DNA of 64,000 nt, taken from positions 1 to 64,000 of the forward strand of contig AODO01000030.1 of assembly GCA_000341795.1 (NCBI GenBank), in the 5' to 3' direction. The position numbers were made by a program, and so were the translations under genes. Source of the stretch: Rhodococcus triatomae BKS 15-14. GTDB lineage: Bacteria > Actinomycetota > Actinomycetes > Mycobacteriales > Mycobacteriaceae. Below are positions 10,018 through 18,158 of this stretch, piece by piece. Within the stretch, counting starts at the first letter, position 1; each line of letters begins with the position of its first letter. The notes under the pieces were generated by a model, which ran no database searches, was not told where the DNA came from, and was given only the letters and a program-made list of their open reading frames with translations.

Positions 10018-10632
10018 CTACGAGTCGCCCCCCGCAACGCGCGCGGGCAAGGTGGCAGGTTTCCAAGACGGCCTTGACTTTTCGTACTCGGAAATCGCTT
10101 CTACCTGGCGCAACGTCAATCCGATGTCGTCCAGACCCTCGAGCAGACGCCACCTCGTGTAGTCGTCAATGGCAAAGGGCACCACCAGAGTTCCGGCGGT
10201 CACGGTCCGCGACGTGAGATCCACGACAATTTCCAGACCGGGCTGTTCCTCGAGCGCCTTCCACAGCAGTTCGACGTCCGACTGCTCCACCTGAGCCGCG
10301 AGCAGACCGGCCTTGCCGGCGTTCCCGCGGAAGATGTCGGCGAACCGGGACGAGATCACGACCCGGAATCCGAAGTCGGACAGTGCCCACACCGCGTGCT
10401 CACGCGAGGAGCCGGTGCCGAAGTCCGGACCGGCGACGAGCACGGTGCCCCTGTCGTAGGGCTCGGTGTTGAGAATGAAACCGGGATCTGTGCGCCAGCC
10501 GGCGAACAGGCCGTCCTCGAAACCGCTTCGCGTCACCCGCTTGAGGTAGACCGCGGGGATGATCTGGTCGGTGTCGACATTCGAACGCCGCAGCGGGACG
10601 CCGATGCCCTTGTGAGTCGTGAAGGCTTCCAT
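10018..10632 (-). CDS. leuD: 3-isopropylmalate dehydratase small subunit
   Basis: With LeuC isomerises 2- to 3-isopropylmalate in leucine synthesis. The 204-residue protein starts [27 protein letters not shown], contains the swivelling-domain motif [17 protein letters not shown], and ends with an Arg/Pro tail. The ATG at 10632 is preceded by AGGAGGAG, which fixes the start. It follows leuC after 28 bp, so the two form an operon under the divergent IclR regulator at 12266. Confidence 0.97.
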   Translation of the reverse strand: MEAFTTHKGIGVPLRRSNVDTDQIIPAVYLKRVTRSGFEDGLFAGWRTDPGFILNTEPYDRGTVLVAGPDFGTGSSREHAVWALSDFGFRVVISSRFADIFRGNAGKAGLLAAQVEQSDVELLWKALEEQPGLEIVVDLTSRTVTAGTLVVPFAIDDYTRWRLLEGLDDIGLTLRQVEAISEYEKSRPSWKPATLPARVAGGDS

Positions 10633-10660
10633 CGAGATTCTCCTCCTGGTTGACGAATGT

Positions 10661-12085
10661 CTAGTCGAGGTCGGACGGCGCCGAGAGCGTTCCGCGCACC
10701 GCGGTCGCCGCCGCGACGAGCGGCGAAACGAGATGGGTCCGACCACCCTTGCCCTGCCGCCCCTCGAAGTTCCGGTTCGAGGTGGACGCCGACCGCTCGC
10801 CGGGGGCGAGCTGGTCCGGGTTCATGCCCAGGCACATCGAACAGCCTGCCTGCCGCCACTCGGCGCCTGCCGCCGTGAAGATCTCGCCGAGACCCTCGTC
10901 CTCGGCCTGCGCTCGCACGCGCATCGAGCCGGGGACCACCAGCATCCGAACGCCGTCGGCAACCTTGCGGCCCTTGAGAACTGCGGCGACGGCACGGAGG
11001 TCCTCGATCCGGCCGTTCGTGCACGACCCGACGAACACCGTGTCGATCGGTACCTCACGCAGCGGAGTACCCGCCTCCAGGCCCATGTAGGCGAGCGCCT
11101 TCTCGGCCGCGGCGCGCGCGCTCTCGTCGGCGATCTCGGCGGGCACCGGCACCGACGATCCGAGCGGAGCGCCCTGTCCGGGGTTGGTACCCCAGGTGAC
11201 GAACGGGGTCAGTGCGGCCCCGTCGATGTCCACCTCTGCGTCGAAAACCGCGTCGTCGTCCGTCTTCAGCTCGTTCCACGCGGCCACCGCGGCGTCCCAG
11301 TCGGCACCGGCCGGGGCGTGCGGACGACCCTTGAGGAACTCGTACGTCGTCTCGTCGGGCGCGATCATGCCCGCGCGGGCACCTGCCTCGATCGACATGT
11401 TGCAGATCGTCATTCGCGCTTCCATCGACAGCTTGCGGATCGCCTCGCCCCGATACTCCAGGACATAGCCCTGACCACCACCGGTGCCGATCTTCGCGAT
11501 GACGGCGAGAATCAGGTCCTTGCTCGTGACCCCGTCGGGCAGTTCGCCTGCGACGTTGATCGCCATCGTCTTGAACGGACGCAGCGACAGCGTCTGCGTC
11601 GCCATCACGTGCTCGACCTCGCTGGTGCCGATTCCCATTGCGATGGAACCGAACGCGCCGTGCGTCGACGTGTGGCTGTCACCGCACACCACGGTCATTC
11701 CGGGCTGGGTCAGGCCGAGCTGGGGACCCACGACGTGCACGATGCCCTGCTCGAGGTCGCCCATCGGATGCAGTCGGACGCCGAATTCCTCGCAGTTGCG
11801 GCGCAAGGTGTCCACCTGCAGCCGCGACACCGGGTCGGCGATCGGCTTGTCGATGTCGACGGTGGGGACGTTGTGATCCTCGGTCGCGATCGTCAGGTCG
11901 GGTCGTCGAAGCGGCCGGCCCGCGAGACGCAGTCCGTCGAACGCCTGGGGACTGGTCACCTCGTGCACCAGATGCAGGTCGATGTAGATCAGGTCGGGCT
12001 GACGCGAAGATCCCTCACCCTCACCTCGTACGACGACGTGCTGGTCCCACACCTTCTCCGCCAGGGTGCGCCCTCTGCTGGCCAT
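10661..12085 (-). CDS. leuC: 3-isopropylmalate dehydratase large subunit
   Basis: Aconitase-superfamily subunit carrying the [4Fe-4S] cluster. The 474-residue protein starts [18 protein letters not shown], has [15 protein letters not shown] and AMATQTL-type substrate motifs, and the three cluster cysteines in [13 protein letters not shown] and the later [10 protein letters not shown]. The ATG at 12085 follows GGAG at a suitable distance; a GTG three codons upstream is possible. The 180-bp region to ltbR has no leucine-rich leader peptide, although a short upstream frame of 11 codons (MMDIGSRRTSP, from 12202) is present. Confidence 0.96.
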   Translation of the reverse strand: MASRGRTLAEKVWDQHVVVRGEGEGSSRQPDLIYIDLHLVHEVTSPQAFDGLRLAGRPLRRPDLTIATEDHNVPTVDIDKPIADPVSRLQVDTLRRNCEEFGVRLHPMGDLEQGIVHVVGPQLGLTQPGMTVVCGDSHTSTHGAFGSIAMGIGTSEVEHVMATQTLSLRPFKTMAINVAGELPDGVTSKDLILAVIAKIGTGGGQGYVLEYRGEAIRKLSMEARMTICNMSIEAGARAGMIAPDETTYEFLKGRPHAPAGADWDAAVAAWNELKTDDDAVFDAEVDIDGAALTPFVTWGTNPGQGAPLGSSVPVPAEIADESARAAAEKALAYMGLEAGTPLREVPIDTVFVGSCTNGRIEDLRAVAAVLKGRKVADGVRMLVVPGSMRVRAQAEDEGLGEIFTAAGAEWRQAGCSMCLGMNPDQLAPGERSASTSNRNFEGRQGKGGRTHLVSPLVAAATAVRGTLSAPSDLD

Positions 12086-12230
12086 GTTCTCCACCTCTTC
12101 GTGATTCGTCGCTCAACCGGGAGCGGCACAGGTTGGCTGCCGCGCGAGCGGCACGTTCCTCGCGGACTACGGGCTGGTCCGGCGAGATCCGATGTCCATC
12201 ATCCACCGCACCCGGGTCACACCTCGAACT

Positions 12231-12258
12231 TTGATCCCACAATGCGAGACGCTAGTAT
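12231..12258 (+). promoter_or_regulatory. Promoter of the IclR gene, leaderless
   Basis: TTGATC (12231-12236), 16-bp spacer, TAGTAT (12253-12258), then 7 nt to the ATG at 12266. The predicted transcript start coincides with the start codon. Confidence 0.7.
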
Positions 12259-12264
12259 CCGATC

Positions 12265-12278
12265 TATGAGAAATCATA
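12265..12278. promoter_or_regulatory. Possible autoregulatory operator at the ltbR start
   Basis: TATGA (12265-12269) and TCATA (12274-12278) form a perfect inverted repeat around GAAA and overlap the ltbR start codon. The site is an AT-rich palindrome in GC-rich DNA. Binding by LtbR is inference. Confidence 0.35.
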
Positions 12279-12985
12279 GCGCTCCGGCGGTTACCAGCGG
12301 AATCGGGGTTCTGGACAAGGCCATGTCGGTTCTGCACGCCGTCGCCGAGGCGCCGTGCAACCTCGGAGAACTCTGTGCCCGAACCGGACTGCCCAGAGCG
12401 ACCGCGCACCGGCTCGCCGTCGGCCTCGAGGTGCACCGACTCCTCGCCAGGGACGCCGACGGGTTGTGGCGCACCGGACCCGGCCTGGCCGACCTGGCAC
12501 CGACGGCGAACGACAATCTCCTCGAGGCCGCGGCCATGGTCTTGCCGCGCCTCCGCGAGATCACCGGCGAGAGTGTCCAGTTGTATCGCCGCGAAGGCCT
12601 GCAGCGTGTGTGCATCGCCGCGATGGAACCCCCGACCGGACTTCGCGACACCGTCCTGGTCGGCGCCCGGCTGCCGATGACCGCGGGCTCCGGCGCCAAG
12701 GTCCTGCTCGCGTGGGCCGACGCCCAGGTCCAGCGGTCGGTCCTGCCCGACGCACTCTTCAGCGACCGGGTCCTCGCCGAGGTCCGCAAGCGCGGCTGGG
12801 CGCAGAGCGCCGCCGAACGCGAGGCGGGCGTCGCGAGTGTGGCGGCACCGGTGCGCGACCGGACCGGCGCGGTCGTCGCGGCGATCTCCGTGTCGGGACC
12901 GATCGACCGGATGGGCCGCCGCCCGGGTGCCCGGTGGGCCGCGGACCTCCTCGCCGCCGCGGAGGCCCTGCACAAGCGGCTGTAG
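12266..12985 (+). CDS. ltbR: IclR-family regulator, LtbR type
   Basis: A 239-residue IclR protein: N-terminal winged helix (SGIGVLDKAMSVLHAV, TGLPRATAHRLAVGL) at about residues 10-75 and the GAF-like effector domain with the motif GARLPMTAGSGAKVLLAWAD. The position, divergent from leuCD, is that of LtbR of Corynebacterium glutamicum, which represses leuB, leuCD and trp genes; M. tuberculosis Rv2989 holds the same place. The start at 12266 is supported by a TAGTAT -10 box 7 nt upstream, implying a leaderless transcript. Regulation of leucine genes here is inferred from synteny and family. Confidence 0.88.
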   Translation: MRNHSAPAVTSGIGVLDKAMSVLHAVAEAPCNLGELCARTGLPRATAHRLAVGLEVHRLLARDADGLWRTGPGLADLAPTANDNLLEAAAMVLPRLREITGESVQLYRREGLQRVCIAAMEPPTGLRDTVLVGARLPMTAGSGAKVLLAWADAQVQRSVLPDALFSDRVLAEVRKRGWAQSAAEREAGVASVAAPVRDRTGAVVAAISVSGPIDRMGRRPGARWAADLLAAAEALHKRL

Positions 12986-13076
12986 GAAATCCCGTCACCG
13001 TCGACCGGGTGGGCCCGCTCGTGGCACAGTGCGTAACGGAACACGTTCCAGCACACCCGAAAGGCAGGGCGCCGCA

Positions 13077-13574
13077 GTGGGCACCAACCAGCGTTCGCAG
13101 ATCACGATGACGGACACCGAGATCTCCGATTTCATCCAACAGAGCCGTGTCGCCACGATGGCGACGATCGGCCCGAACGGCACTCCGCACCTGATCGCGA
13201 TGTGGTACGCGATCGTCGACGGCGAGATCTGGTTCGAGACGAAGGCGAAGGCACAGAAGGTCGTCAACCTGCGCCGCGACAACCGGGTCACGGTCATGAT
13301 CGAGGACGGGCACACCTACGACACCCTCCGTGGGGTGTCGTTCGAGGGCACCGCCGAGATCGTCGACGACCACGACGCGCTCTGGGCCGTCTGCGTCAGC
13401 GTGTGGGAGCGCTACACCGGGCCCTACACGAAGGAAGCCGATCCGGCGATCGAGATGATGGCGAACAAGCGTGTCGCCGTCCGCGTGAAGGCCGACCGGG
13501 TCCGATCCTGGGACCACCGCAAGCTGGGACTTCCGTCGATGCCGATCAGCGGCAGCACCGCCCAGTACCTGTAG
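13077..13574 (+). CDS. Pyridoxamine-5'-phosphate-oxidase-fold protein, probable F420-type
   Basis: A 165-residue split-beta-barrel protein. It starts VGTNQRSQITMTDTE and contains ATIGPNGTPHLIAMWYAIVD, KAQKVVNLRRDNRVTVM, and TYDTLRGVSFEGTAEIV, close to the pattern of M. tuberculosis Rv2991. That family (FDOR-B-like) mostly binds F420 rather than FMN; the cofactor here is inferred, supported by fbiD at 5129. Substrate is unknown. The GTG at 13077 keeps the N-terminus aligned with Rv2991. It follows ltbR on the same strand after 91 bp. Confidence 0.85.
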   Translation: MGTNQRSQITMTDTEISDFIQQSRVATMATIGPNGTPHLIAMWYAIVDGEIWFETKAKAQKVVNLRRDNRVTVMIEDGHTYDTLRGVSFEGTAEIVDDHDALWAVCVSVWERYTGPYTKEADPAIEMMANKRVAVRVKADRVRSWDHRKLGLPSMPISGSTAQYL

Positions 13575-13668
13575 CCGGCCGAAAACCGCACGACGAACAG
13601 CCGACAGCCGGGGTACGGTCACGATGCGACCACCCAACCGGACTCGACAGATCCAGGAGGAACGCATC

Positions 13669-13851
13669 GTGACCAGATCCGAGAGCGAGAACACTGATTC
13701 CGAACACATCCGGGAACAGTTCCGGGAAGCGCTCGACCGCAAGAACCATCAGCACTCGATGCACGGCACCGCACCGGCCGGCGACTCGAAGGTGCACGAG
13801 GCTCACGGCCCGGCCGACCACAAGCGCGAATTCCGGCGCAAGAGCGGCTGA
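13669..13851 (+). CDS. Small DUF5302 protein
   Basis: A 60-residue, highly charged protein starting VTRSESENTDSEHIREQF and ending KREFRRKSG. The central FREALDRKN helix and the terminal HGPADHKREFRRKSG are the hallmarks of DUF5302, a short actinobacterial family without known function. The GTG at 13669 follows AGGAGG closely. There is no signal peptide or membrane segment. A hairpin terminator lies 25 bp downstream. Confidence 0.85.
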   Translation: MTRSESENTDSEHIREQFREALDRKNHQHSMHGTAPAGDSKVHEAHGPADHKREFRRKSG

Positions 13852-13875
13852 TCGGAACACCGTCGCCGCACAGCA

Positions 13876-13909
13876 GAAAGACCCTCCGGTTTGCACTGGA
13901 GGGTCTTTC
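13876..13909 (+). terminator. Terminator after the DUF5302 gene
   Basis: Perfect 12-bp stem (13876-13887 with 13898-13909) and 10-nt loop. It lies between the DUF5302 gene and the tRNA genes on the opposite strand, so it may also end the tRNA transcript. Confidence 0.8.
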
Positions 13910-13915
13910 CGTTCG

Positions 13916-13988
13916 TAGCCCCGACGGGATTCGAACCCGCGCTACCGCCTTGAGAGGGCGGCGTCCTAGGCCGCTAGACGACGGGGCC
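13916..13988 (-). tRNA. tRNA-Glu (CTC), copy 2 of tandem pair
   Basis: A 73-nt cloverleaf: acceptor stem GGCCCCG pairs with CGGGGCT, the anticodon loop CTCTCAA is closed by CCGCC/GGCGG and reads CTC, and the T-arm has GGTTCGAATCC. CCA is not encoded. Identical to the copy at 14058-14130. Confidence 0.97.
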
Positions 13989-14057
13989 AGGACGTGATCG
14001 GTGACGGCCGGCTCGCGCCCGACACGCTCGATCACAGAAGTGGCACGCTCTCCGTGG

Positions 14058-14130
14058 TAGCCCCGACGGGATTCGAACCCGCGCTACCGCCTTGAGAGGG
14101 CGGCGTCCTAGGCCGCTAGACGACGGGGCC
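14058..14130 (-). tRNA. tRNA-Glu (CTC), copy 1 of tandem pair
   Basis: Identical in sequence to the tRNA at 13916-13988 and separated from it by 69 bp. It lies between gltX and the second copy on the same strand, so gltX, tRNA-Gln and both tRNA-Glu genes could be read in one direction, although the gltX terminator at 14372 would break that transcript. Confidence 0.97.
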
Positions 14131-14209
14131 AGGGAACGTGCCGTGTACTGCATGGCAATCCGGTTTGATCTGCGGCGACGTGTCGTCCGCGAACTTCACC
14201 GGATTTCCG

Positions 14210-14281
14210 CTGGGGTACCAGGACTCGAACCTAGAATGGCTGAACCAGAATCAGCTGTGTTGCCAATTACACCATACCCCA
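14210..14281 (-). tRNA. tRNA-Gln (CTG)
   Basis: A 72-nt cloverleaf: acceptor TGGGGTA pairs with TACCCCA, anticodon loop TTCTGGT within GCTGA/TCAGC reads CTG, and the T-arm has GGTTCGAGTCC. It starts with U1-A72, the weak pair typical of tRNA-Gln. The gatCAB genes in this window indicate that it is first charged with Glu and then amidated. Confidence 0.97.
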
Positions 14282-14371
14282 ATGGCTTGTCCCGACGCCC
14301 TTCGCGGTGAGGCGGAGGCCGTCGTTCGAACCGAGGAGAACAATAGCAAAGCCCACCCGCGAACCTCCAAA

Positions 14372-14414
14372 TCGGCTGGTCAGAGGGGTGAAGTTGACCC
14401 TCGTGACCAGCCGA
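14372..14414 (-). terminator. Terminator after gltX
   Basis: An 11-bp perfect stem (14372-14382 with 14404-14414) enclosing a second paired segment (GAGGG with CCCTC). It starts 10 nt past the gltX stop. Confidence 0.8.
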
Positions 14415-14424
14415 CCGGAGCCGG

Positions 14425-15900
14425 TCAGTCCGCGATCGACGCCCGCCCGGCCCGCAGGCGAGCCATCGTCTTGTCGCGGCCGAGGAGTTCCATCGACTCG
14501 TACAGCGGCGGGCTGATGTGGGATCCGGTCACCGCCACCCGCACCGGAGCGAAGGCCTTCCGCGGCTTCAGCTCGAGTCCGTCGATCAGAGCCGACTTCA
14601 GCGCCTCCTCGAGATCGGCGGTGACCCACGTGTCGAGACCCTCGAGGGCCGCGACGGCTGCATCGAGCACCGGCGCCGCGTCGGCGCCCAAGTTCTTGGC
14701 CGCGGCCGCGGGATCGATCGCGAACTCCTCCTCGGCGACGAAGAGGAACTTGAGCAGGTCCCACGCATCCGAGAGCACCACGATCCGGGTCTGCACCAGA
14801 TCCGCGGCCACCGCAAAGGAATCCGAACCGAGCGCGTCGATCGGATGACCGTGGGCGACCAGGTAGTCCCGCAGCCGGGCCGCGAAATCGGCGGAGTCGA
14901 GCAGACGGATGTGCTCGGCGTTGATGGCGTCGGCCTTCTTCTGGTCGAAGCGGGCCGGGTTCGAGTTCACCGTGGAGATGTCGAAGGCCGCGACCATCTC
15001 GTCGAGCGAGAAGACGTCGTGGTCGTCGGCGATGCTCCAGCCCAGCAGCGCCAGGTAGTTGAGCAGCCCCTCGGGGATGAACCCGCGGTCGCGATGGATG
15101 AACAGGTTGGACTCGGGGTCACGCTTGGACAGCTTCTTGTTGCCCTGACCCATCACGAACGGCAAATGACCGAACTGCGGTGTGAAATCGGCGACACCGA
15201 CGCGCTGGAGCGCCTCGTACAGCGCCAGCTGACGCGGCGTCGACGAGAGCAGGTCCTCACCCCGCAGGACGTGGGTGATCTTCATGAGCGCGTCGTCGAC
15301 CGGATTGACGAGGGTGTAGAGGGGAATGCCGTTGCCTCGGGTCAGCGCGAAGTCGGGCACCGTGCCCGCCTTGAAGGTGGTCTCGCCACGGACGAGGTCC
15401 ACCCAGGTGAGATCGTGGTCGGGCATCCGCAGTCGCACCACGGGCGCACGCCCCTCGTCCAGATGGGCCTGCCGCTGCTCCGGCGTCAGGTCGCGGTCGA
15501 AGTTGTCGTAGCCCAGCTTCGGGTCACGGCCCGCTGCCTTGTGCCGCGCCTCGACCTCCTCGGGGGTCGAGAACGACTCGTACGCCTCGCCCGCCTCGAG
15601 CAGCTTCGCGACCACACCGAGGTGCAGATCGCGGCGCTGCGACTGCCGGTACGGCTCGTACGGCCCGCCGACCTCGGGTCCCTCGTCCCAGGTCAGCCCG
15701 AGCCAGCGCAGGGCGTCGAGGATCGCCTGGTACGACTCCTCCGAGTCACGGGCGGCATCGGTGTCCTCGATTCGGAAGACGAACTTGCCGCCGTGGTGCC
15801 GCGCGTAGGCCCAGTTGAACAGGGCGGTGCGGACGAGCCCGACGTGCGGGGTTCCGGTCGGGGACGGGCAGAAACGGACGCGCACTTCGCTGGTGGTCAT
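14425..15900 (-). CDS. gltX: Glutamyl-tRNA synthetase
   Basis: Attaches glutamate to tRNA-Glu, and in bacteria with GatCAB also to tRNA-Gln. The 491-residue class I synthetase starts with the HIGH-type motif [13 protein letters not shown], has the [16 protein letters not shown] block, and the KMSKS-type motif GNKKLSKRD. It begins with ATG at 15900; a TAATCT -10 box at 15938-15943 gives a leader of about 30 nt. A non-discriminating specificity is inferred from gatCAB and the absence of glnS here. The tRNA-Glu and tRNA-Gln genes lie directly downstream. Confidence 0.97.
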   Translation of the reverse strand: MTTSEVRVRFCPSPTGTPHVGLVRTALFNWAYARHHGGKFVFRIEDTDAARDSEESYQAILDALRWLGLTWDEGPEVGGPYEPYRQSQRRDLHLGVVAKLLEAGEAYESFSTPEEVEARHKAAGRDPKLGYDNFDRDLTPEQRQAHLDEGRAPVVRLRMPDHDLTWVDLVRGETTFKAGTVPDFALTRGNGIPLYTLVNPVDDALMKITHVLRGEDLLSSTPRQLALYEALQRVGVADFTPQFGHLPFVMGQGNKKLSKRDPESNLFIHRDRGFIPEGLLNYLALLGWSIADDHDVFSLDEMVAAFDISTVNSNPARFDQKKADAINAEHIRLLDSADFAARLRDYLVAHGHPIDALGSDSFAVAADLVQTRIVVLSDAWDLLKFLFVAEEEFAIDPAAAAKNLGADAAPVLDAAVAALEGLDTWVTADLEEALKSALIDGLELKPRKAFAPVRVAVTGSHISPPLYESMELLGRDKTMARLRAGRASIAD

Positions 15901-15973
15901 GGCTCACTTGGGTCGAGGTTGTCGGGGGATCCACCCCAGATTAGTCCTCCCCCGCGCGGCGACCGCGCCCGAA

Positions 15974-16747
15974 TCAGCCTTTCGCGACGACCGGGTTGCT
16001 CAGCGTGCCGATGCCCTCGACGGTGACGTTGACGGTGTCACCGGCGACGATCGGCCCGACCCCTTCCGGCGTGCCGGTGAGGATCACGTCGCCCGGAAGC
16101 AGGGTCATCACCGCGGACACCCATTCGATGATCTTCGGAATGTCGTGCAGCAGAAGGGAAGTGCGGCTGCGCTGCTTGACCTCGCCGCCCACCTCCGTAC
16201 TGATCTCGACATCGGACGCATCGAGTGTCGTCTCGATCCAGGGCCCGAGCGGGCAGAAGGTGTCGTGCCCCTTGGCCCGGGTCCACTGCCCGTCCTGCCG
16301 TTGATGGTCGCGGGCGGACACGTCGTTCGCGACGGTGTACCCGAGCACGACGTCGAGCGCCTTCGCCGCGGGCACGTCCTTGCAGGGCCGGCCGATGACG
16401 ACGGCGAGCTCACCCTCGAAGTGCACCTCGTTCGACGACGGAGGCAGCACGATCGGCGCGCCGGGCCCGACGATCGAGGTGTTGGGCTTGAGGAAGATGA
16501 CCGGCTCCTCGGGTGCCTCGCCACCCATCTCCGCTGCGTGCGCCGCGTAGTTCTTGCCGATGCAGATCACCTTGCTCGCCAGGATCGGCGCCAGCAGGCG
16601 CACATCGGCGAGCGGCCAGCTCCTGCCCGTGAACGTCGGCGTACCGAAGGGGTGCTCGGCGATCTCCCGCGCGGTGCGTGCTTCCCCCTCCCCCTCGATG
16701 GACACGAAGGCGACCCCGTCCGGGCTTGCGATTCGACCTAGGCGCAT
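15974..16747 (-). CDS. Fumarylacetoacetate-hydrolase-family protein
   Basis: A 257-residue FAH-fold enzyme: KVICIGKNYAAHAAEMG opens the domain, HFEGELAVVIGR carries the metal-binding glutamates, NDVSARDHQ follows, and LLPGDVILTGTPEGVGP closes it. Family members hydrolyse or decarboxylate beta-diketo acids in aromatic degradation (for example 2-hydroxyhepta-2,4-diene-1,7-dioate isomerase or acylpyruvate hydrolase); the substrate cannot be told. M. tuberculosis Rv2993c has the same place next to gltX. The ATG at 16747 is preceded 6 nt upstream by TAGGAT (16754-16759), so the transcript is probably leaderless. It is divergent from the MFS gene. Confidence 0.9.
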   Translation of the reverse strand: MRLGRIASPDGVAFVSIEGEGEARTAREIAEHPFGTPTFTGRSWPLADVRLLAPILASKVICIGKNYAAHAAEMGGEAPEEPVIFLKPNTSIVGPGAPIVLPPSSNEVHFEGELAVVIGRPCKDVPAAKALDVVLGYTVANDVSARDHQRQDGQWTRAKGHDTFCPLGPWIETTLDASDVEISTEVGGEVKQRSRTSLLLHDIPKIIEWVSAVMTLLPGDVILTGTPEGVGPIVAGDTVNVTVEGIGTLSNPVVAKG

Positions 16748-16753
16748 GCCGGA

Positions 16754-16759
16754 ATCCTA
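16754..16759 (-). promoter_or_regulatory. -10 box of the FAH-family gene
   Basis: TAGGAT read on the minus strand, 6 nt before the ATG at 16747; leaderless transcript predicted. Confidence 0.55.
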
Positions 16760-16809
16760 GCGCTGTTCCATATTATGAGATATAGTTTTCACTAATTGGG
16801 AACTCGGCC

Positions 16810-16815
16810 TACCGT
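16810..16815 (+). promoter_or_regulatory. -10 box of the MFS gene
   Basis: TACCGT, 7 nt before the ATG at 16823; leaderless transcript predicted. The AT-rich tract at 16767-16799 lies just upstream. Confidence 0.55.
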
Positions 16816-16822
16816 GGTCGGC

Positions 16823-18043
16823 ATGACCAGCACCGCGACCGTCACCTCAGGCACCAGCCGACGCTGGACGATCCTCGCGCTCGGAGTGCTCGCGCAGGCC
16901 GCGCAGGCCGTCCTGGTCAACGGAACCGCCTTCCTCATCCCCACGCTGCACGAGCAGTCCGGGATGAGCCTCGCCCAGGCCGGCACCCTTGCGTCCGCCC
17001 CCGTGTTCGGGGTGGTGTTCGGCCTCGTCGCGTGGGGCGCCGTCGCCGATCGTCACGGCGAGCGGATCGTCCTGGCCGCGGGAGCGGCGTTCGCCGCGGT
17101 CGCAACGGCGGCAGCCGCGCTCGCTGCCGCGGCGGGCGCGAGTCCCGCGGTTCTCGCCGTCCTGCTCGCGATCGCAGGCGCCGCCGCCTCGTCCGCGAAC
17201 TCCGCCAGTGGTCGCGTCGTCGTCGGCTGGTTCCCGCCCGACCGCCGGGGACTGGCAATGGGAATCCGCCAGATGTCGATCCCGCTGGGCGTGGCGCTCG
17301 CCGCCATGACCATTCCGGTCATCGCCCGCGATCACGGCATCGGATGGGCCCTGGCCCTGCCCGCCACCGCCTGCGCGATCGCGGCGGCAGCCTGTGCGAT
17401 CGGCATCGCCGACCCGCCGAGGCCGGAGCGCGCCGACGCCGAGGCGCAGGGCCTGCTGGCGAACCCGTACCGCGGCAGCACGATCCTGCAACGCATCCAC
17501 GCCGCCTCGGTCCTGCTGGTGGTGCCCCAGTACGTGGTGTGGACGTACGCGCTGGTGTGGCTCGTGACCGAGCGCGGTTGGGCGGAATCCGCCGCGGGAC
17601 TCGTGGTCACCGCCGCACAGTTCCTCGGCGCCGCGAGCCGCGTCGCCGTCGGGATCTGGTCGGACCGGGTCGGCAGCCGGATGCGCCCGCTGCGGATCGT
17701 CACCGTCGCGGTGGTGGCGTCGATGGCAGCGCTGGCACTGGCCGGATTCGCCGCCGGGCCCGTCGCGATCGTGCTCTACCTCGTGGCCTCGGTGACGACG
17801 GTCTCGCCCAACGGACTCGCGTTCACCGCGGTCGCAGAAGTGGCCGGCCCCTACTGGGGAGGTCGCGCACTGGGAATCCAGAACACTGCGCAGTTCGTTG
17901 CAGCCGCGGGCGTCGGCCCCGTGTTCGGTGCGCTCATCGGAACGTTCGGCTTCGCAGCGGCGTTCGCCGTCGCGGCCGTCGTGCCGGCGCTCGCAGTTCC
18001 GGTGGTCCCCGGGGAGCATCGGGAGAACCCGGGCATCGAATAG
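16823..18043 (+). CDS. Major facilitator superfamily transporter
   Basis: A 406-residue inner-membrane protein with about 12 hydrophobic segments. The MFS loop motif between TM2 and TM3 is present as GAVADRHGERIVLAAG, and PPDRRGLAMGIRQMS follows TM4. The second half begins near residue 215 (RIHAASVLLVVPQYVVW) and has a loop equivalent in SDRVGSRMRPL. This resembles Rv2994 by position. Substrate is unknown; a hydrophobic drug or metabolite exporter or an organic-acid importer are both possible. It is divergent from the FAH-family gene and may handle a related compound (inference). Confidence 0.85.
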   Translation: MTSTATVTSGTSRRWTILALGVLAQAAQAVLVNGTAFLIPTLHEQSGMSLAQAGTLASAPVFGVVFGLVAWGAVADRHGERIVLAAGAAFAAVATAAAALAAAAGASPAVLAVLLAIAGAAASSANSASGRVVVGWFPPDRRGLAMGIRQMSIPLGVALAAMTIPVIARDHGIGWALALPATACAIAAAACAIGIADPPRPERADAEAQGLLANPYRGSTILQRIHAASVLLVVPQYVVWTYALVWLVTERGWAESAAGLVVTAAQFLGAASRVAVGIWSDRVGSRMRPLRIVTVAVVASMAALALAGFAAGPVAIVLYLVASVTTVSPNGLAFTAVAEVAGPYWGGRALGIQNTAQFVAAAGVGPVFGALIGTFGFAAAFAVAAVVPALAVPVVPGEHRENPGIE

Positions 18044-18062
18044 GGCCGCAGCAGATGCGAAT

Positions 18063-18133
18063 CGTGGTTTACTAACGCGTCCTCGACGCGGTGGCCGAGT
18101 GGCCCATGGCCTGCTCGGCCACCGCGAACCACG
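18063..18133. repeat. Nested inverted repeat upstream of the lipase-like gene
   Basis: Inner perfect 13-bp arms (18087-18099, 18114-18126) and outer 7-bp arms (CGTGGTT 18063-18069, AACCACG 18127-18133). It sits 20 bp past the MFS stop and 26 bp before the next start, so it may terminate the MFS gene or form a 5' leader structure. Confidence 0.7.
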
Positions 18134-18158
18134 TTTCCCCCGAACGGAGTCGACCACG

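Noticed and set aside
10619-12265. N-terminal extension of the ltbR frame across leuC
   Set aside because: The upstream part has no IclR features and is antisense to leuC; the promoter at 12231-12258 and the ATG at 12266 fix the start.
13916-14130. Tandem tRNA-Glu copies as att sites of an integrated element
   Set aside because: Only 69 bp lie between the copies and no integrase or mobile gene is near; simple tandem duplication is enough.
18088-18120. tRNA-Ser/Leu-like start (GGTGGCCGAGTGG)
   Set aside because: Only the D-arm-like part fits; there is no anticodon arm, T-arm or acceptor pairing, and the segment is explained by the 13-bp hairpin.
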